DNA from: Croceibacterium soli
GTDB lineage: Bacteria > Pseudomonadota > Alphaproteobacteria > Sphingomonadales > Sphingomonadaceae
Direction of reading: 5' to 3'
NCBI RefSeq assembly: GCF_009828065.1
Contig: NZ_WTYK01000005.1
Span: 186,001 to 250,000 of the forward strand
Length of the DNA: 64,000 bases
Numbering within the stretch: position 1 is the stretch's first letter; every line of letters starts with the position of its first letter. Below, one piece after another: positions 25,279 to 35,305 of the stretch. Under the pieces are notes generated by a model. It had not been told where the DNA came from and did no database searches. It was given only the letters and a program-made list of their open reading frames with translations. The translations under genes and the position numbers were made by a program.

Positions 25279-27690
25279 ATGGCTAAACCTGTTGGAGTTC
25301 AACGTAGCGCGCAGTTGGTTCGCGGCTTCAGCGCGCTGGCGATTGCAATTGGCACCGCTCCCGCGCTCGCGCAGGACGGAGCGGCGGTGGCGGAGTCCCC
25401 GGAGACCGCTGACGCCGGCCCGAGCGGTAGCGAGATCGTCGTCACCGCGCAGTTCCGCGAGCAGCGGCTCCAGGACACACCGCTTGCGATTACCGCAGTC
25501 AATTCCGAGATGCTCGAGGCCCGGAGCCAAACAAACATCGCGGAAATCGCTGCGCAGGCTCCTAACGTCACGCTCAAGCCACAGGGGGCGGCGTTTGGCC
25601 CTTCTCTGGGCGCCTCGATCCGCGGTGTCGGCCAGTATGACTTCAATCCAGCTCTCGAGCCGGGTGTCGGCCTCTATGTCGATGACGTTTACTACGCTAC
25701 GCTCACCGGCGCCATTTTCGATCTTCTCGATCTCGACCGTGTCGAAGTCCTGCGCGGCCCACAAGGCACGCTGGCCGGTAAAAACTCGATCGGCGGCGCC
25801 GTTAAGCTTTATTCGAAGCGACCCACAGGCGACGGCAGCGGGTACGTCGCAGGCGCCTATGGCAGCCGCAACCGGCTTGACCTGCGCGGCAGTGCCGACA
25901 TCGGGCTCACCGACGATTTGGCTATGCGGCTTGCCGGTGTCGCCAAGAAGCAGGAGGGCTACGTCGACCGGCTTGATTTCGGTTGCGTCAACCCGCCGGG
26001 CTCGGCTCTGAACCCCGCGGTCGGCGGAGTTCAGCCGACTACCGGCGAAGGCGACTGCAGCGTAGCGCGTGACGGCGAGGTCGATTACATGGCCGGCCGC
26101 GTGCAGCTGCGCTACCAGCCGAGCGACCGGCTCGACGTCAACTTGATCGGCGACTACACGCATGACGATCGCACCGCCGCCGCTGGCGTCCTACTGCTAG
26201 CGAACAACCCCGCGAACCCGAACATCCGTGGAAATGCGGACGCGGTTCCTTACGATTCGCGGTTCGTCTGCGGCCAATACTGCAACTATGCGAGCTACTT
26301 CTCGCCGGCTGATACTTGGCTCACTCCTCCCGTGGCCGGCTACCCGCTGATCGAGACGCGCGGCGACGGCCGGACCAAGTTCAACGGCTGGGGCGTGTCT
26401 GGGCAGATCGACTTCGACCTCACCGAGAACCTGCAGCTCCAGTCGATCACGAGCTATCGTGAGTACGTGCTGCACTTCAACAACGACGACGATTACTCGC
26501 CGCTCGCAGTTGCCAACGGCTTCGGCGACCTTGACTACTGGGGCTTCACTCAGGAGCTGCGCCTCAACGGCGTACTGCTCAACGACACAGTAAACTGGAC
26601 GCTGGGCGCGTTCTATCTGGACCAGCGCTCGACCTACGCGACGTTTCAGGATCTGCGCTATGCGCCGATCCCGCTGCAGTTCCAGGGCGATGATCCGGTC
26701 AATGCCGACACGAAGGCGGTATTTGGGGCGATGTCGTGGGAGATCGTCCCCGACCTTACGTTCAACGGCGGCTTGCGCTACACCGAAGAGCACAAGGATT
26801 ACACGTTCGTTCGCCGAAACCGCGACGGCTCGCTGAACCCGTTCCTCGGTGCGCTCGACGGGGTGAGCGGAGAGTTCGACGGCGACAAGATCGACTGGCG
26901 CGCCAATCTGCAGTACCGCCTAAGCGAGCAGCTGATGACCTATGCGCAGGTTTCCACCGGCTTCAAGGGCGGCGGCATCGGCCCGCGTCCGTTCAACCCG
27001 GCGCAGGTTCAGCCATTCGGTCCAGAGACGCTGACGGCGTACGAAGTGGGCTTCAAGAGCGACCTTTTGGATCGCGCGGTACGCCTGAACGGAGCGGTAT
27101 TCTTCTCCGACTACAAGGACATTCAGCTTACATTGCTCTCGTGCCCGCAATTTGGCGGACCCGGTCCTTGCGCTCTGCCGCAGAACGCCGGCGACGCAGA
27201 GATCAAAGGCGCGGAACTTGAAACGACGATCGATCCAGGCAACGGGCTGCTGGTCGACGCCTCCGTCAGTTACCTCGATTTCGACTACAAATCGATCAAT
27301 CCGCAGGCGGGTGGACCGAACGGCGTGCAGATCGGAATGGTCCCGCCGTATACACCCGAATGGAAGTGGGCGTTCGGCATTCAGTACGAGGTCGATCTCG
27401 GCGGCTCCGGTTCTCTCATCCCGCGATTCGATGCCAATTATCAGTCCGAAGTGTTTTCAAACGCCGTCAACGGACCGAACAACCTGATCGACGGCTATAC
27501 GCTAGCCAACGCGCGCGTCACCTGGCGCAACGCTGAGGAGGATCTGGAGATAGCGTTGGCAGTCACAAACGTCTTCGACAAGTACCACCTCCTTACCAGT
27601 TTCGATCTCACGGGGGCGGGCGCAGGTATTGTGGCCGCTCAGCCAGGCCGCCCGCGCGAGTGGGTGGTGAGCGTCAAGAAGAGCTTCTGA
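25279..27690 (+). CDS. TonB-dependent receptor (sphingomonad catabolic type)
   Basis: 803 residues from the ATG at 25279, six bases after AGGGAG; the ATG at 25273 would touch the ribosome site. Signal peptide ending PALAQDG, TonB box EIVVTAQFREQRLQDTPLAIT, plug with NIAEIAAQAPNVTLKP, IRGVGQYDFNPALEPGVGLYVDDVYYA and DRVEVLRGPQGTLAGKNSIGGAVKLYSKRP, then a barrel ending in SVKKSF with terminal Phe. It sits in the outer membrane. Being 59 bp downstream of the Rieske oxygenase and under the same operator, it probably imports the aromatic substrate of that enzyme. Confidence 0.94.
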   Translation: MAKPVGVQRSAQLVRGFSALAIAIGTAPALAQDGAAVAESPETADAGPSGSEIVVTAQFREQRLQDTPLAITAVNSEMLEARSQTNIAEIAAQAPNVTLKPQGAAFGPSLGASIRGVGQYDFNPALEPGVGLYVDDVYYATLTGAIFDLLDLDRVEVLRGPQGTLAGKNSIGGAVKLYSKRPTGDGSGYVAGAYGSRNRLDLRGSADIGLTDDLAMRLAGVAKKQEGYVDRLDFGCVNPPGSALNPAVGGVQPTTGEGDCSVARDGEVDYMAGRVQLRYQPSDRLDVNLIGDYTHDDRTAAAGVLLLANNPANPNIRGNADAVPYDSRFVCGQYCNYASYFSPADTWLTPPVAGYPLIETRGDGRTKFNGWGVSGQIDFDLTENLQLQSITSYREYVLHFNNDDDYSPLAVANGFGDLDYWGFTQELRLNGVLLNDTVNWTLGAFYLDQRSTYATFQDLRYAPIPLQFQGDDPVNADTKAVFGAMSWEIVPDLTFNGGLRYTEEHKDYTFVRRNRDGSLNPFLGALDGVSGEFDGDKIDWRANLQYRLSEQLMTYAQVSTGFKGGGIGPRPFNPAQVQPFGPETLTAYEVGFKSDLLDRAVRLNGAVFFSDYKDIQLTLLSCPQFGGPGPCALPQNAGDAEIKGAELETTIDPGNGLLVDASVSYLDFDYKSINPQAGGPNGVQIGMVPPYTPEWKWAFGIQYEVDLGGSGSLIPRFDANYQSEVFSNAVNGPNNLIDGYTLANARVTWRNAEEDLEIALAVTNVFDKYHLLTSFDLTGAGAGIVAAQPGRPREWVVSVKKSF

Positions 27691-27701
27691 TTATGTTGCG
27701 C

Positions 27702-27725
27702 CTGGGCGGCCTGAGGGCTGCCCAG
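27702..27725 (+). terminator. Hairpin terminator after the TonB receptor
   Basis: CTGGGCGGCC and GGCTGCCCAG form a 10-bp stem with one G-U pair and a TGAG loop, 12 bp beyond the stop. The rest of the 302-bp convergent gap to 27992 shows nothing else. Confidence 0.6.
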
Positions 27726-27992
27726 AGCGTATTCAGCTTTTGTGGACTGCCCTGTCCGCACTGAGCATGCGCAGCAAGCGAAAAGCTCAAGTGGAATTCC
27801 GGGGTGGTGAACGCTGCCGTGGCGAGCAGCGGACCGCAATAACTATATGGCTCCGTGCCTCGATCCAGGGGCAATTGCGCCAAGAAGATGTAGACGGGAG
27901 ACCGGCCGGACGGTTCCGCCGGTAACCTGGCCCACCGACGGAACAAGCAGTAGCGAACTGTCGAATTGTTCTGCAGTGCTACTTCTCTCCGC

Positions 27993-28568
27993 TCAAGGGC
28001 GCTCGGCTGTTTGATCCATGGTGCTCACCGGATTCCCTGGGCCGGAGTTGCGATTAGGGATGAACTCGTTGAGTACGCGGCGTTTGGCGAAGAGCCACTG
28101 GCCGTCAACCTGCTTCATTTCATCCTCATAGATGCCATATGTGCCGATCTTCGGCTCATCGCCGGGTCCGTTGTTTGCCATCTCCAGCCACTGCGAGCGC
28201 GACCAAGCCCGGTCACCCTCTACCCGGATTGCGGTCTGCAGGATGATGTGGCGCAGCTTGGCCGGTTTACCGTCCGCGGTGTGGTAGAACCGGCCGATGC
28301 CAGCAGAGAAGTCTGTCACCGCCTTGCGGATCGCATCGCGACCCCTGGAAGTGCCGTTGGCAAATTCGAGTTCTCCATTTTCGGCGAACGTGGCGACGTA
28401 GGCGTCCCAATCGTGATAATCGATCGCGAACAGGTAACGCGCGTGCAGGTCCTCGATCTGGGCCCGGTCCTGCGCGTAGGTCGGCCCGTAAGTGACCTGC
28501 GCTTGCGCGGGCAGCGCAGGGGCTGCGATTAGGAATGCGCCTGCTAGCGCGATCTTGCGGAACATCAT
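27993..28568 (-). CDS. Exported SnoaL-like (NTF2-fold) protein
   Basis: 191 residues from the ATG at 28568, nine bases after AGGA; an ATG at 28574 is too near the ribosome site. Sec signal peptide FRKIALAGAFLIAAPALPAQAQ. Mature protein is an NTF2/SnoaL_4-like cone: IEDLHARYLFAIDYHDWDAYVATFAENGELEF, SRGRDAIRKAV, then LRHIILQTAIRVEGDRAWSRSQWLEM. Members are small hydratases, isomerases or binding proteins acting on cyclic or phenolic substrates. It is the last gene of an operon with a PQQ dehydrogenase and a carotenoid-oxygenase-type enzyme, all exported, so it should work on their product in the periplasm. Reaction unknown. Confidence 0.85.
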   Translation of the reverse strand: MMFRKIALAGAFLIAAPALPAQAQVTYGPTYAQDRAQIEDLHARYLFAIDYHDWDAYVATFAENGELEFANGTSRGRDAIRKAVTDFSAGIGRFYHTADGKPAKLRHIILQTAIRVEGDRAWSRSQWLEMANNGPGDEPKIGTYGIYEDEMKQVDGQWLFAKRRVLNEFIPNRNSGPGNPVSTMDQTAERP

Positions 28569-28590
28569 TTGCATTGTCCTTTCGTGCCCC

Positions 28591-30666
28591 TCACGGGGTC
28601 TCCCAGTCGGCGTTCGCTCTCGCGATTACGTAGTGATGGATCGCCTCGGCCTCCTCGCGGGAGAGCACGTCGGCGAAGCTCGCCATGCCGTTGCTCGCGC
28701 GAGATCCGCCGAGCACGATGTCGAGAAAGGCGGTGTGCGTCTCCGGCGACATATGCCGCAGATCCTTGACCCCACCGCGTGCGGCGGCACCGTGGCATAG
28801 CGCGCAGTTGGCCCCGTAGAGTTGCTCGCCGCGGCGGACCGCATCGGCAGCCGCGGCGAGCTTCGGGGGCGGGCTCAGTTCCGGCACGGCCATTGAGGAC
28901 GCCGGCAGCGGCGGGAGCTTGGCCCTGCCCCCAAGCTTGAAGACCAGCAGGCGCGGCTTCGAGAGATGCATCTGCGAGTAAGCGGACCGCTCCACATGGG
29001 CGAGACCGCCACCCCAGCCGGCGTTCACCGCAATGTGCTGCTCGCCGTTCGCCATGTAGGTGATGGGCGCGGAGATCGGCACTTGCTGCACCGGCATCTC
29101 CCAGACTTTCTGCCCCGTATCCGCGCGGTAGGCGGCGAATGTTGTGCCGATCGTCCCCTGGAAGACCAGATTGCCGGCGGTGACGAGCACCCCGCCGCTG
29201 CCTTTCTGCTCCACCGGACCGCGCCAGACCTCGCGCTGAGTGACCGGGTTCCAGGCCGAGAGCCAGCCGCGCGAGTGGGCGTCCGCGTATTCGGCGATCT
29301 TCTTGCGCTCGGCATCGTGCCCGGCGAAACTGGCGCCGGTTCCCCCCTGAGCAGGGTCGAAGCTCTCCGCCGCCGCATAGGCCATGTAAGTTTCCGCCAC
29401 CGGCACATAGACGAGGCCGGTGAGAGGACTGAACGCCATCGGGTTCCAGTTGTGTGCCCCGCCCGCCCCGGGCGAGATCATCACGGGCTTGGTGCCGTAC
29501 CGAGCAGCGGGGTTCTCGATCGGCCGGCCGGTTTTCATGTCTATGCCGCTGGCCCAGGTGATCGGCACGATCTTGTCGGCCGAGAGCAGTTCCCCGGTTT
29601 GCCGATCGAGTACGTAGAAGAACCCGTTCTTCGGCGCCTGCATCAGCACTTTGCGCGTGCGGCCATCGAGAGCGATGTCGGCGAGGATCATCTGTTGAGT
29701 GGCGGTGTAGTCCCACTCCTCTCCCGGCACCGTCTGGTAGTGCCACTTGTACTCACCGGTCGCGGCATCGAGCGCGACGATGGAGGCAAGGAACAGGTTG
29801 TCGCCGCCGCCTGGGCTGCGCCACTTCTGCGTCCATGGCGAACCGTTGCCGGTGCCGATGTAAACCAGGTTCAGCTCGGGATCGTAGGACATGCTGTCCC
29901 ACGCGGTGCCGCCGCCTCCGGCCTTCCACCATTCGCCCGTCCACGTCGCCGCCGCCATTCTCATGGCCTCGTTCTCGAACCCGTCCGCAGGGTTGCCGGG
30001 CACGGTGTAGAAGCGCCACTCCAGCTTGCCGGTCTCGGCGTCGTAAGCCGAGACATAGCCGCGCACGCCCGATTCTGCGCCCCCATTGCCGATCACGACC
30101 CTGCCATCGAACACGCGAGGCGCGCCGGTGATGGTGTAGCTCTTCGCGTTGTCGACGGTCAGTTCCGACCACACCGGGGTGCCGGTCTTCGCATCCAGCG
30201 CGATCAGCCGGCCATCGAGGGTGGCGACGTAGATCTTGCCTCGCCAGGCGGCGAGCCCGCGCGATACGATGTCGCAGCACGCCAGTCGCCCGAACTTGAG
30301 CGGCACTTGCGGATCGAAAGTCCACAGCACCCGTCCGGTCGCCGCATCGTAGGCGGTGACGATGTTCCACGGCTGCACGTTGTAGAGCACGCCGTCGATC
30401 GCGAGCGGGCTCGCCTCCATTCCCCGTTCAGTGTTGATGTCGGCGAACCATGCGAGCCCCAGGCGATCCACGGTGCGGTCGCTGATCGCGTCGAGCGGGC
30501 TGAAGCGCTGCTCATCGTAAGTGCGCCCGACGCTCATCCACTGGCCCGGCTCCCGATCGGCACGGAGCATCCGAGCGTGGTCGACGCGCGCCCTGTCCTG
30601 CGCTCCGGCCGGTAGGACGAGGGCGGCTGCCGCCAGCGCGCCAAGGGCGCGCGACAAGAGCTTCAT
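28591..30666 (-). CDS. PQQ-dependent quinohemoprotein alcohol dehydrogenase
   Basis: 691 residues. Signal peptide to about residue 22 (ALVLPAGAQ). An eight-bladed PQQ propeller follows: WMSVGRTYDEQRFSPLDAI, the adjacent-cysteine pair in RLACCDIVSRG that stacks on PQQ, GAGGAHNWNPMAFSPLTGLVY, and repeated WRG...LDA blades. The C-terminal 90 residues are a cytochrome c domain with the heme site CALCHG near residue 600. This is the quinohemoprotein (type II) layout, oxidising alcohols in the periplasm and passing electrons through heme c. The ATG overlaps the stop of the carotenoid-oxygenase-type gene by 4 bp, and the SnoaL gene follows within 25 bp. Confidence 0.95.
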   Translation of the reverse strand: MKLLSRALGALAAAALVLPAGAQDRARVDHARMLRADREPGQWMSVGRTYDEQRFSPLDAISDRTVDRLGLAWFADINTERGMEASPLAIDGVLYNVQPWNIVTAYDAATGRVLWTFDPQVPLKFGRLACCDIVSRGLAAWRGKIYVATLDGRLIALDAKTGTPVWSELTVDNAKSYTITGAPRVFDGRVVIGNGGAESGVRGYVSAYDAETGKLEWRFYTVPGNPADGFENEAMRMAAATWTGEWWKAGGGGTAWDSMSYDPELNLVYIGTGNGSPWTQKWRSPGGGDNLFLASIVALDAATGEYKWHYQTVPGEEWDYTATQQMILADIALDGRTRKVLMQAPKNGFFYVLDRQTGELLSADKIVPITWASGIDMKTGRPIENPAARYGTKPVMISPGAGGAHNWNPMAFSPLTGLVYVPVAETYMAYAAAESFDPAQGGTGASFAGHDAERKKIAEYADAHSRGWLSAWNPVTQREVWRGPVEQKGSGGVLVTAGNLVFQGTIGTTFAAYRADTGQKVWEMPVQQVPISAPITYMANGEQHIAVNAGWGGGLAHVERSAYSQMHLSKPRLLVFKLGGRAKLPPLPASSMAVPELSPPPKLAAAADAVRRGEQLYGANCALCHGAAARGGVKDLRHMSPETHTAFLDIVLGGSRASNGMASFADVLSREEAEAIHHYVIARANADWETP

Positions 30667-32273
30667 GCGGCTGACGCTCCGGGGATCTGGCTGGCGTCGG
30701 CCCAGAAGCCGTGGACCTGGCCCACGACCTGGAACGGCATCTTCACGCGCGCGACCGGCCCGGCGGCTGGGTCCTTGGTGTCCACCAGGATCAGGTCGGA
30801 GCGGCCGTTCTCCTTGATGCTCGATCCGATCCCGATCAGGTACCCGTCGCCCTCGGGGGCATCGGCCTTGCGCGGCACGAACGTCATCTCGGATAGCCGG
30901 TAGTCAGGAACCGTGACCTGCTGCACCGAACTGTCGGCGTGGTCGATGATCGCCCAGCCGGCACCGGAGTTCAGGTAACCGTAGCGGTACGGCAGGGTGT
31001 GGAACCGGTCGTCCTGCCGGGACAGCACACCGTTGACCTCGGGGAACAACGTCTCGGTCTGGTAGCGATCGTTCGTCCGGCTGGAGAGATCGATGGTGAA
31101 CCGGCGGATCAGCCCGGTGGCCTTCGCAGGCTCGAACGGTGCCTTGCTGGGGAAGAACGGGAACTGGTTGCCTTCGCCACCGTCCCAGTCGGTCACGATC
31201 TTGTCGCCATCCGACCAGCCGCCCATGACGTGTGTGCAGAACAGGTTGGCCCCAGTGAACCACTTCAGGTCCTTGCCGTCGCCGCCACGGCGCATGACGC
31301 CCATGTAGCAGGGCTTGCCGGGATCGTAGGTGAAGTGCACCCCGCCGGCACGGATGCGCTCGGCATCGGCGACCATATTGGTGAGGTAGAGTACGATATG
31401 GCTCTGCGTCACCGCGAAGTCGTGCATCATGCCCGCATAGGGCGCCTGCACGGTAGTGCTCCAGTTCACCTGGCCGGCCCGGTCGGCCGAGAACACGAAG
31501 ATATCCTTGGAGAGCAGCCCGCTCGCCTCGTAGCCGAAGCCGATGTACTCGCCCGTCAGCGGGTCGATCTTCGGGTGCGCCGTGTGGGTCTGGCTGTTCA
31601 GCTTGCCGCCGAAGGTGTAGTAATCGTCGATCGTTTCGAGCGTCAGCGGGTCCAGGTGAACGGGCGGGCTGTCCTCCTTGTACACCAACAGCTTGCCGTG
31701 GTGCAGGAACAGCTGGGTGTTGGCCGTGCCCCGGCTCAGCCCTTCGACGCTCGGATCGTCGGTCAGCGGGTTGCGGTACATCCCGAACAGTGAGCGGCGC
31801 GCCTCGTGCTGCGCCTTCCAGCGTTGGTTGCGCACATAACGGGTCTTGTAGTCCACATGCCCGTCCTTGATGCGGAACATGCTGACGTGTCCTTCGCCGT
31901 CAAACGGGATGTCGCCGGCCCACTTCGGGTCCTTGGGATACTGCGGGTCCGGCCCGACGCGGTAGAACACGCCGTCGAGATCCTGGGGCCAGTTGCCTTC
32001 GACCTCGCAGTCGAACAGATCGATCTCGGCCCGATTGACGGCCCCTGCGGCGCTGCCGCCACCGCCGAAATCACGGGGGTTCTCGGGGAAGTCGACTTGC
32101 GGAGATGCGAGGGCCTGGGCGCCCTGCCCAAAGGCCGGACCGGAGCCGGCGAGCCCGGCAATGGCAGCCCCGGTGCCGATCGTCGCAGCTCCAATGAAGC
32201 GGCGCCTGTCCAGCACTGTGTTGGCAGCCGAAGCAGACTCATCCCGGCCTCCGCCAGTGCGCTCATTTTCCAC
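30663..32273 (-). CDS. Tat-exported carotenoid-cleavage-oxygenase family enzyme (lignostilbene dioxygenase-like)
   Basis: 536 residues from a GTG at 32273 preceded by GGGAGGGG; the frame is open to 32330 but that leader lacks a ribosome site. Twin-arginine signal: LDRRRFIGAATIGTGAAIAGLAG near residue 22. The propeller fold shows all four iron-binding histidines in sequence: TAHPK, MMHDFAVT, CTHVMGGW and VHGFW near the C-terminus. The family splits C=C bonds of apocarotenoids, stilbenes or isoeugenol-type phenylpropenes with O2, yielding aldehydes. Most bacterial members are cytosolic, so a Tat signal is unusual. First gene of the operon; its aldehyde product could be processed by the PQQ enzyme downstream. 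Confidence 0.92.
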   Translation of the reverse strand: MENERTGGGRDESASAANTVLDRRRFIGAATIGTGAAIAGLAGSGPAFGQGAQALASPQVDFPENPRDFGGGGSAAGAVNRAEIDLFDCEVEGNWPQDLDGVFYRVGPDPQYPKDPKWAGDIPFDGEGHVSMFRIKDGHVDYKTRYVRNQRWKAQHEARRSLFGMYRNPLTDDPSVEGLSRGTANTQLFLHHGKLLVYKEDSPPVHLDPLTLETIDDYYTFGGKLNSQTHTAHPKIDPLTGEYIGFGYEASGLLSKDIFVFSADRAGQVNWSTTVQAPYAGMMHDFAVTQSHIVLYLTNMVADAERIRAGGVHFTYDPGKPCYMGVMRRGGDGKDLKWFTGANLFCTHVMGGWSDGDKIVTDWDGGEGNQFPFFPSKAPFEPAKATGLIRRFTIDLSSRTNDRYQTETLFPEVNGVLSRQDDRFHTLPYRYGYLNSGAGWAIIDHADSSVQQVTVPDYRLSEMTFVPRKADAPEGDGYLIGIGSSIKENGRSDLILVDTKDPAAGPVARVKMPFQVVGQVHGFWADASQIPGASAA

Positions 32274-32910
32274 GTTGATCCCCTCCCGCGATCTATGTCG
32301 CAAGCAGCAAACTTGTCTGTTCGCAATCATTTGGCAAGCGCTGTTTCAGGAGTGCGGCTTGGCCGGGTTGCTGTGCTGATTGGCTAACGGCTCAAGTGAT
32401 CAGCAAGAATCAACTGATCCTTGGACACTACGCTGCTGGTCACGCGATTAGTCTGAGCTGGGACGGCGGTGGATGGCGACGCCGTAATGTGATCGAAGAG
32501 AGGCCGCTTGCGACAAGTGCCAAGTTGGCCCCACATCGGTCTTCGAGCGCGCAGCTGGCCAGCGGCTCAGCCGTGTGCAGTCCGTCAGTTCGTGGGTTGC
32601 AAGCGCAACGTCTGCTCTTGATGCGCGATTCCGCCCCGCCTTTCTGCACCTGCCGCGCGCTGTGGCTGCACTACGTTGGCGCCTCTTCATGCGTGACAGA
32701 CGTCTGCTTTGCGGCGCCGGGCAATCTCCGCGAAATGACGCGAATTGGGCGCATAGCCGACAGGCTGCTCGCTGAAGCAGGTTGGCCAAATGCCGAGAGG
32801 ACAACGCGGCAAGCGATTCTGTACTGCAATATCAGTGCAGTCGATCCGTCATCAAGCTGACCCTAGCCGATCATAGGGGCCCCACAATCTTCAGTGAACA
32901 GGGGCAACAG
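32274..32910. other. Divergent intergenic region, nothing recognised
   Basis: About 640 bp between the oxygenase operon (minus) and a TonB receptor (plus). Promoters of both must lie here. Frames such as 32396-32860 have no recognisable motif. I found no strong palindrome. Confidence 0.45.
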
Positions 32911-35298
32911 GTGAACAAGGCATTCCTCGGTTGTGCGCTCGGCGCGATTCAATTTGCGATAGCCGCACAATCTTACGCTCAGGACGTAGACAGCGCGAAT
33001 GAGTCCGCCGACAGCAACGCCGGAGCGGCCATCGTGGTTACCGGCACACGTGACATTGGGCGAACGGCATTCGACACTGCCGCGCCGGTAGATGTGTTGA
33101 CCAACGAGGCAATCGATTCCGTTGTTTCTTCGGACTTGTCCTCAGTCCTCGCGCGGCAACTTCCGTCGTTCAACGTGCAGAGGCTGCCGGCAGCGGACGG
33201 CCTCGCATTTGTGCGGCCGGCGAGCTTGCGCGGCTTGTCTCCCGACCAGACGCTCGTGCTCGTCAACGGTAAACGGTATCATCGTTCCGCCCTGCTGGGA
33301 TCGCGCGGATCGCAGGCTCCTGACCTGAACACCATCGCCGGATTGTCGATCAGCCGTGTGGAGGTGCTGCGCGACGGTGCATCGGCTCAGTATGGCTCCG
33401 ACGCGATCGCCGGCGTGGTCAACATCATTCTGGACGATCGGCCCGGAATCAGGGGCTTCGGTCAGTACTCCGAATATTACGACGGCGACGGCGAGACCTA
33501 CCGGGCCGGCCTGCAAGCGGGGATCGCGCTGAACGATCGCGGCGCGCTGGTCATCACCGGGGAGTTCTCCGACGGGGCGGCGACCTCACGAACCCGCCAG
33601 CGCGCTGATGCCATCGCGCTGCAGGAGGCCCGGCCCGATCTCGACATCCCCGATCCCGTCCAGCGCTGGGGTCAGCCCGACGCGCAAACGCTGCGCGGCG
33701 CTGCCAATTTGCAATACGAGCTGTTCGAAGCGGCCGAACTCTACGCCTTCGGCATGATCGCGGATGGGGAGGGCCGCACCGACTTCAACTGGCGGAACCC
33801 GGCGAACACCTCCAGCGTGTTCCGCAACACGGACGCATTCCCTGGCTTCAACTTCGCCAGCAGCTATCCGGCCGGCTTCACTCCGCGCTTTGGAACCGAC
33901 TTTAACGACCTCCAGGGCGTCGCAGGTCTTCGCGGATCCTTGGCGAACGACAGCTTGACCTACGATCTCAGCGCGTCTGCGGGTCGCAGCCGCATCGACT
34001 ATACGCTCGATGAATCGCTCAACGCATCGTTTGGCCCGGACAGTCCGACCAGCTTCTACCTGGGACGGCTGGAGCAACGCGAATTTAACCTCAATCTGGA
34101 CTTCGTGTACCAGCTCGATCTGGGTGGGTTCGAGCCGCTCAACCTGGCGTTCGGAGCCGAACGCCGGGAGGAAACCTACGAGGTTTCACCGGGCGATCCC
34201 GAATCCTACGCCATAGGTGCGGGAGCTGCGGAAGGGCTGGCGCCCAACTCCAATGGCTTCCCTGGCTTCAGCCCGAGCCAGTCGGGCGAATTCGACCAGA
34301 CCAGCTACGCCGCGTACGTCGATCTCGAGTGGCACCCCGTAAACATGCTCACGCTGGGCGCAGCGGCGCGTTACGAGGACTATTCGGAGTTCGGCAATAC
34401 GTTCAATTACAAGCTGTCCGGCCGCATCGAGCCGGTCGACGGACTGGCTGTCCGGGCGACTTACTCCACGGGCTTCCGGGCCCCCACACCGGGCCAGCTC
34501 AACACTTCGCGCACCAGCCAGGGCCTCGACACCAACACGCTTCAGGTCTTCACCGCCGGGCGCCTCTCTCCGTCAGATCCGATCGCTGTCGCACTCGGCG
34601 CAGAGCCGCTTGAGCCCGAGGAGTCGGAGAACATCACCGCAGGCATCGTCTTCCGCTCGCCAACAGGGATTACGGCCAGCCTCGATGCCTATCAGATCGA
34701 CGTTGAAGGGCGTTTCGGCCAATCGCGATCCTTCGCCGTACCCGCCGGTGTGCCCAACCCGCTGCGCTTCACCAGCGTGAGCTACTACACCAACGACTTC
34801 GATACGCGCACGCGCGGCATCGATGCCGTGCTCGCATATACGACTCTGCTTGGTCGGGGGCGGATCGAAACCAGGCTGGCCTACAACTACAACGATACGG
34901 CCGTGACCGGCGGGACCAGCGCCACCATCGGCAACGAGGACCAGCGCCGCATCTTCGAGGAGCGCCTGCCGGAGCACAACGCCACAGGCACTATCGCTTA
35001 TGAACTGGACGCGATCCAGCTGCGCCTGCACGGCCGTTACTACGGCCCATGGACCGACAACAGCGACAACTCTGACGGGCAGATCTTTCAGCGGTTCAGC
35101 TCTATGGTGCTGTTCGACGCATCACTGACATACGACATCACCGAGGCCGTCAACTTGACGGTCGGCGCGGAGAACATCTTCGACGCTTATCCCGACGAAG
35201 CGACCTTCCAGGCCAGCCGGGGCCTGATCTACTCCCGCAACGCTCCCTACGACACAGACGGGGGCCTCTACTACGTTCGCCTGGGCGTCGAGTTCTGA
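32911..35298 (+). CDS. TonB-dependent receptor next to a PvdN-like enzyme
   Basis: 795 residues from a GTG at 32911, seven bases after AGGGG; the frame is open to 32782 but the added leader is not family-like. Signal peptide NKAFLGCALGAIQFAIAAQSYAQ, TonB box AIVVTGTRD, plug with VLARQLPSFNVQRLPAADG, SRVEVLRDGASAQYGSDAIAGVVNIILDD, and an outer-membrane barrel ending YVRLGVEF. The VLRDGASAQYGSDAIAGVVN wording marks a subgroup common in sphingomonads and xanthomonads. The next gene begins 7 bp later, so receptor and PLP enzyme are cotranscribed and probably act on the same ligand. Confidence 0.94.
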   Translation: MNKAFLGCALGAIQFAIAAQSYAQDVDSANESADSNAGAAIVVTGTRDIGRTAFDTAAPVDVLTNEAIDSVVSSDLSSVLARQLPSFNVQRLPAADGLAFVRPASLRGLSPDQTLVLVNGKRYHRSALLGSRGSQAPDLNTIAGLSISRVEVLRDGASAQYGSDAIAGVVNIILDDRPGIRGFGQYSEYYDGDGETYRAGLQAGIALNDRGALVITGEFSDGAATSRTRQRADAIALQEARPDLDIPDPVQRWGQPDAQTLRGAANLQYELFEAAELYAFGMIADGEGRTDFNWRNPANTSSVFRNTDAFPGFNFASSYPAGFTPRFGTDFNDLQGVAGLRGSLANDSLTYDLSASAGRSRIDYTLDESLNASFGPDSPTSFYLGRLEQREFNLNLDFVYQLDLGGFEPLNLAFGAERREETYEVSPGDPESYAIGAGAAEGLAPNSNGFPGFSPSQSGEFDQTSYAAYVDLEWHPVNMLTLGAAARYEDYSEFGNTFNYKLSGRIEPVDGLAVRATYSTGFRAPTPGQLNTSRTSQGLDTNTLQVFTAGRLSPSDPIAVALGAEPLEPEESENITAGIVFRSPTGITASLDAYQIDVEGRFGQSRSFAVPAGVPNPLRFTSVSYYTNDFDTRTRGIDAVLAYTTLLGRGRIETRLAYNYNDTAVTGGTSATIGNEDQRRIFEERLPEHNATGTIAYELDAIQLRLHGRYYGPWTDNSDNSDGQIFQRFSSMVLFDASLTYDITEAVNLTVGAENIFDAYPDEATFQASRGLIYSRNAPYDTDGGLYYVRLGVEF

Positions 35299-35305
35299 CC
35301 CGATC

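Noticed and set aside
28966-30615. 549-codon plus frame
   Set aside because: Antisense shadow of the PQQ dehydrogenase, common in GC-rich genes.
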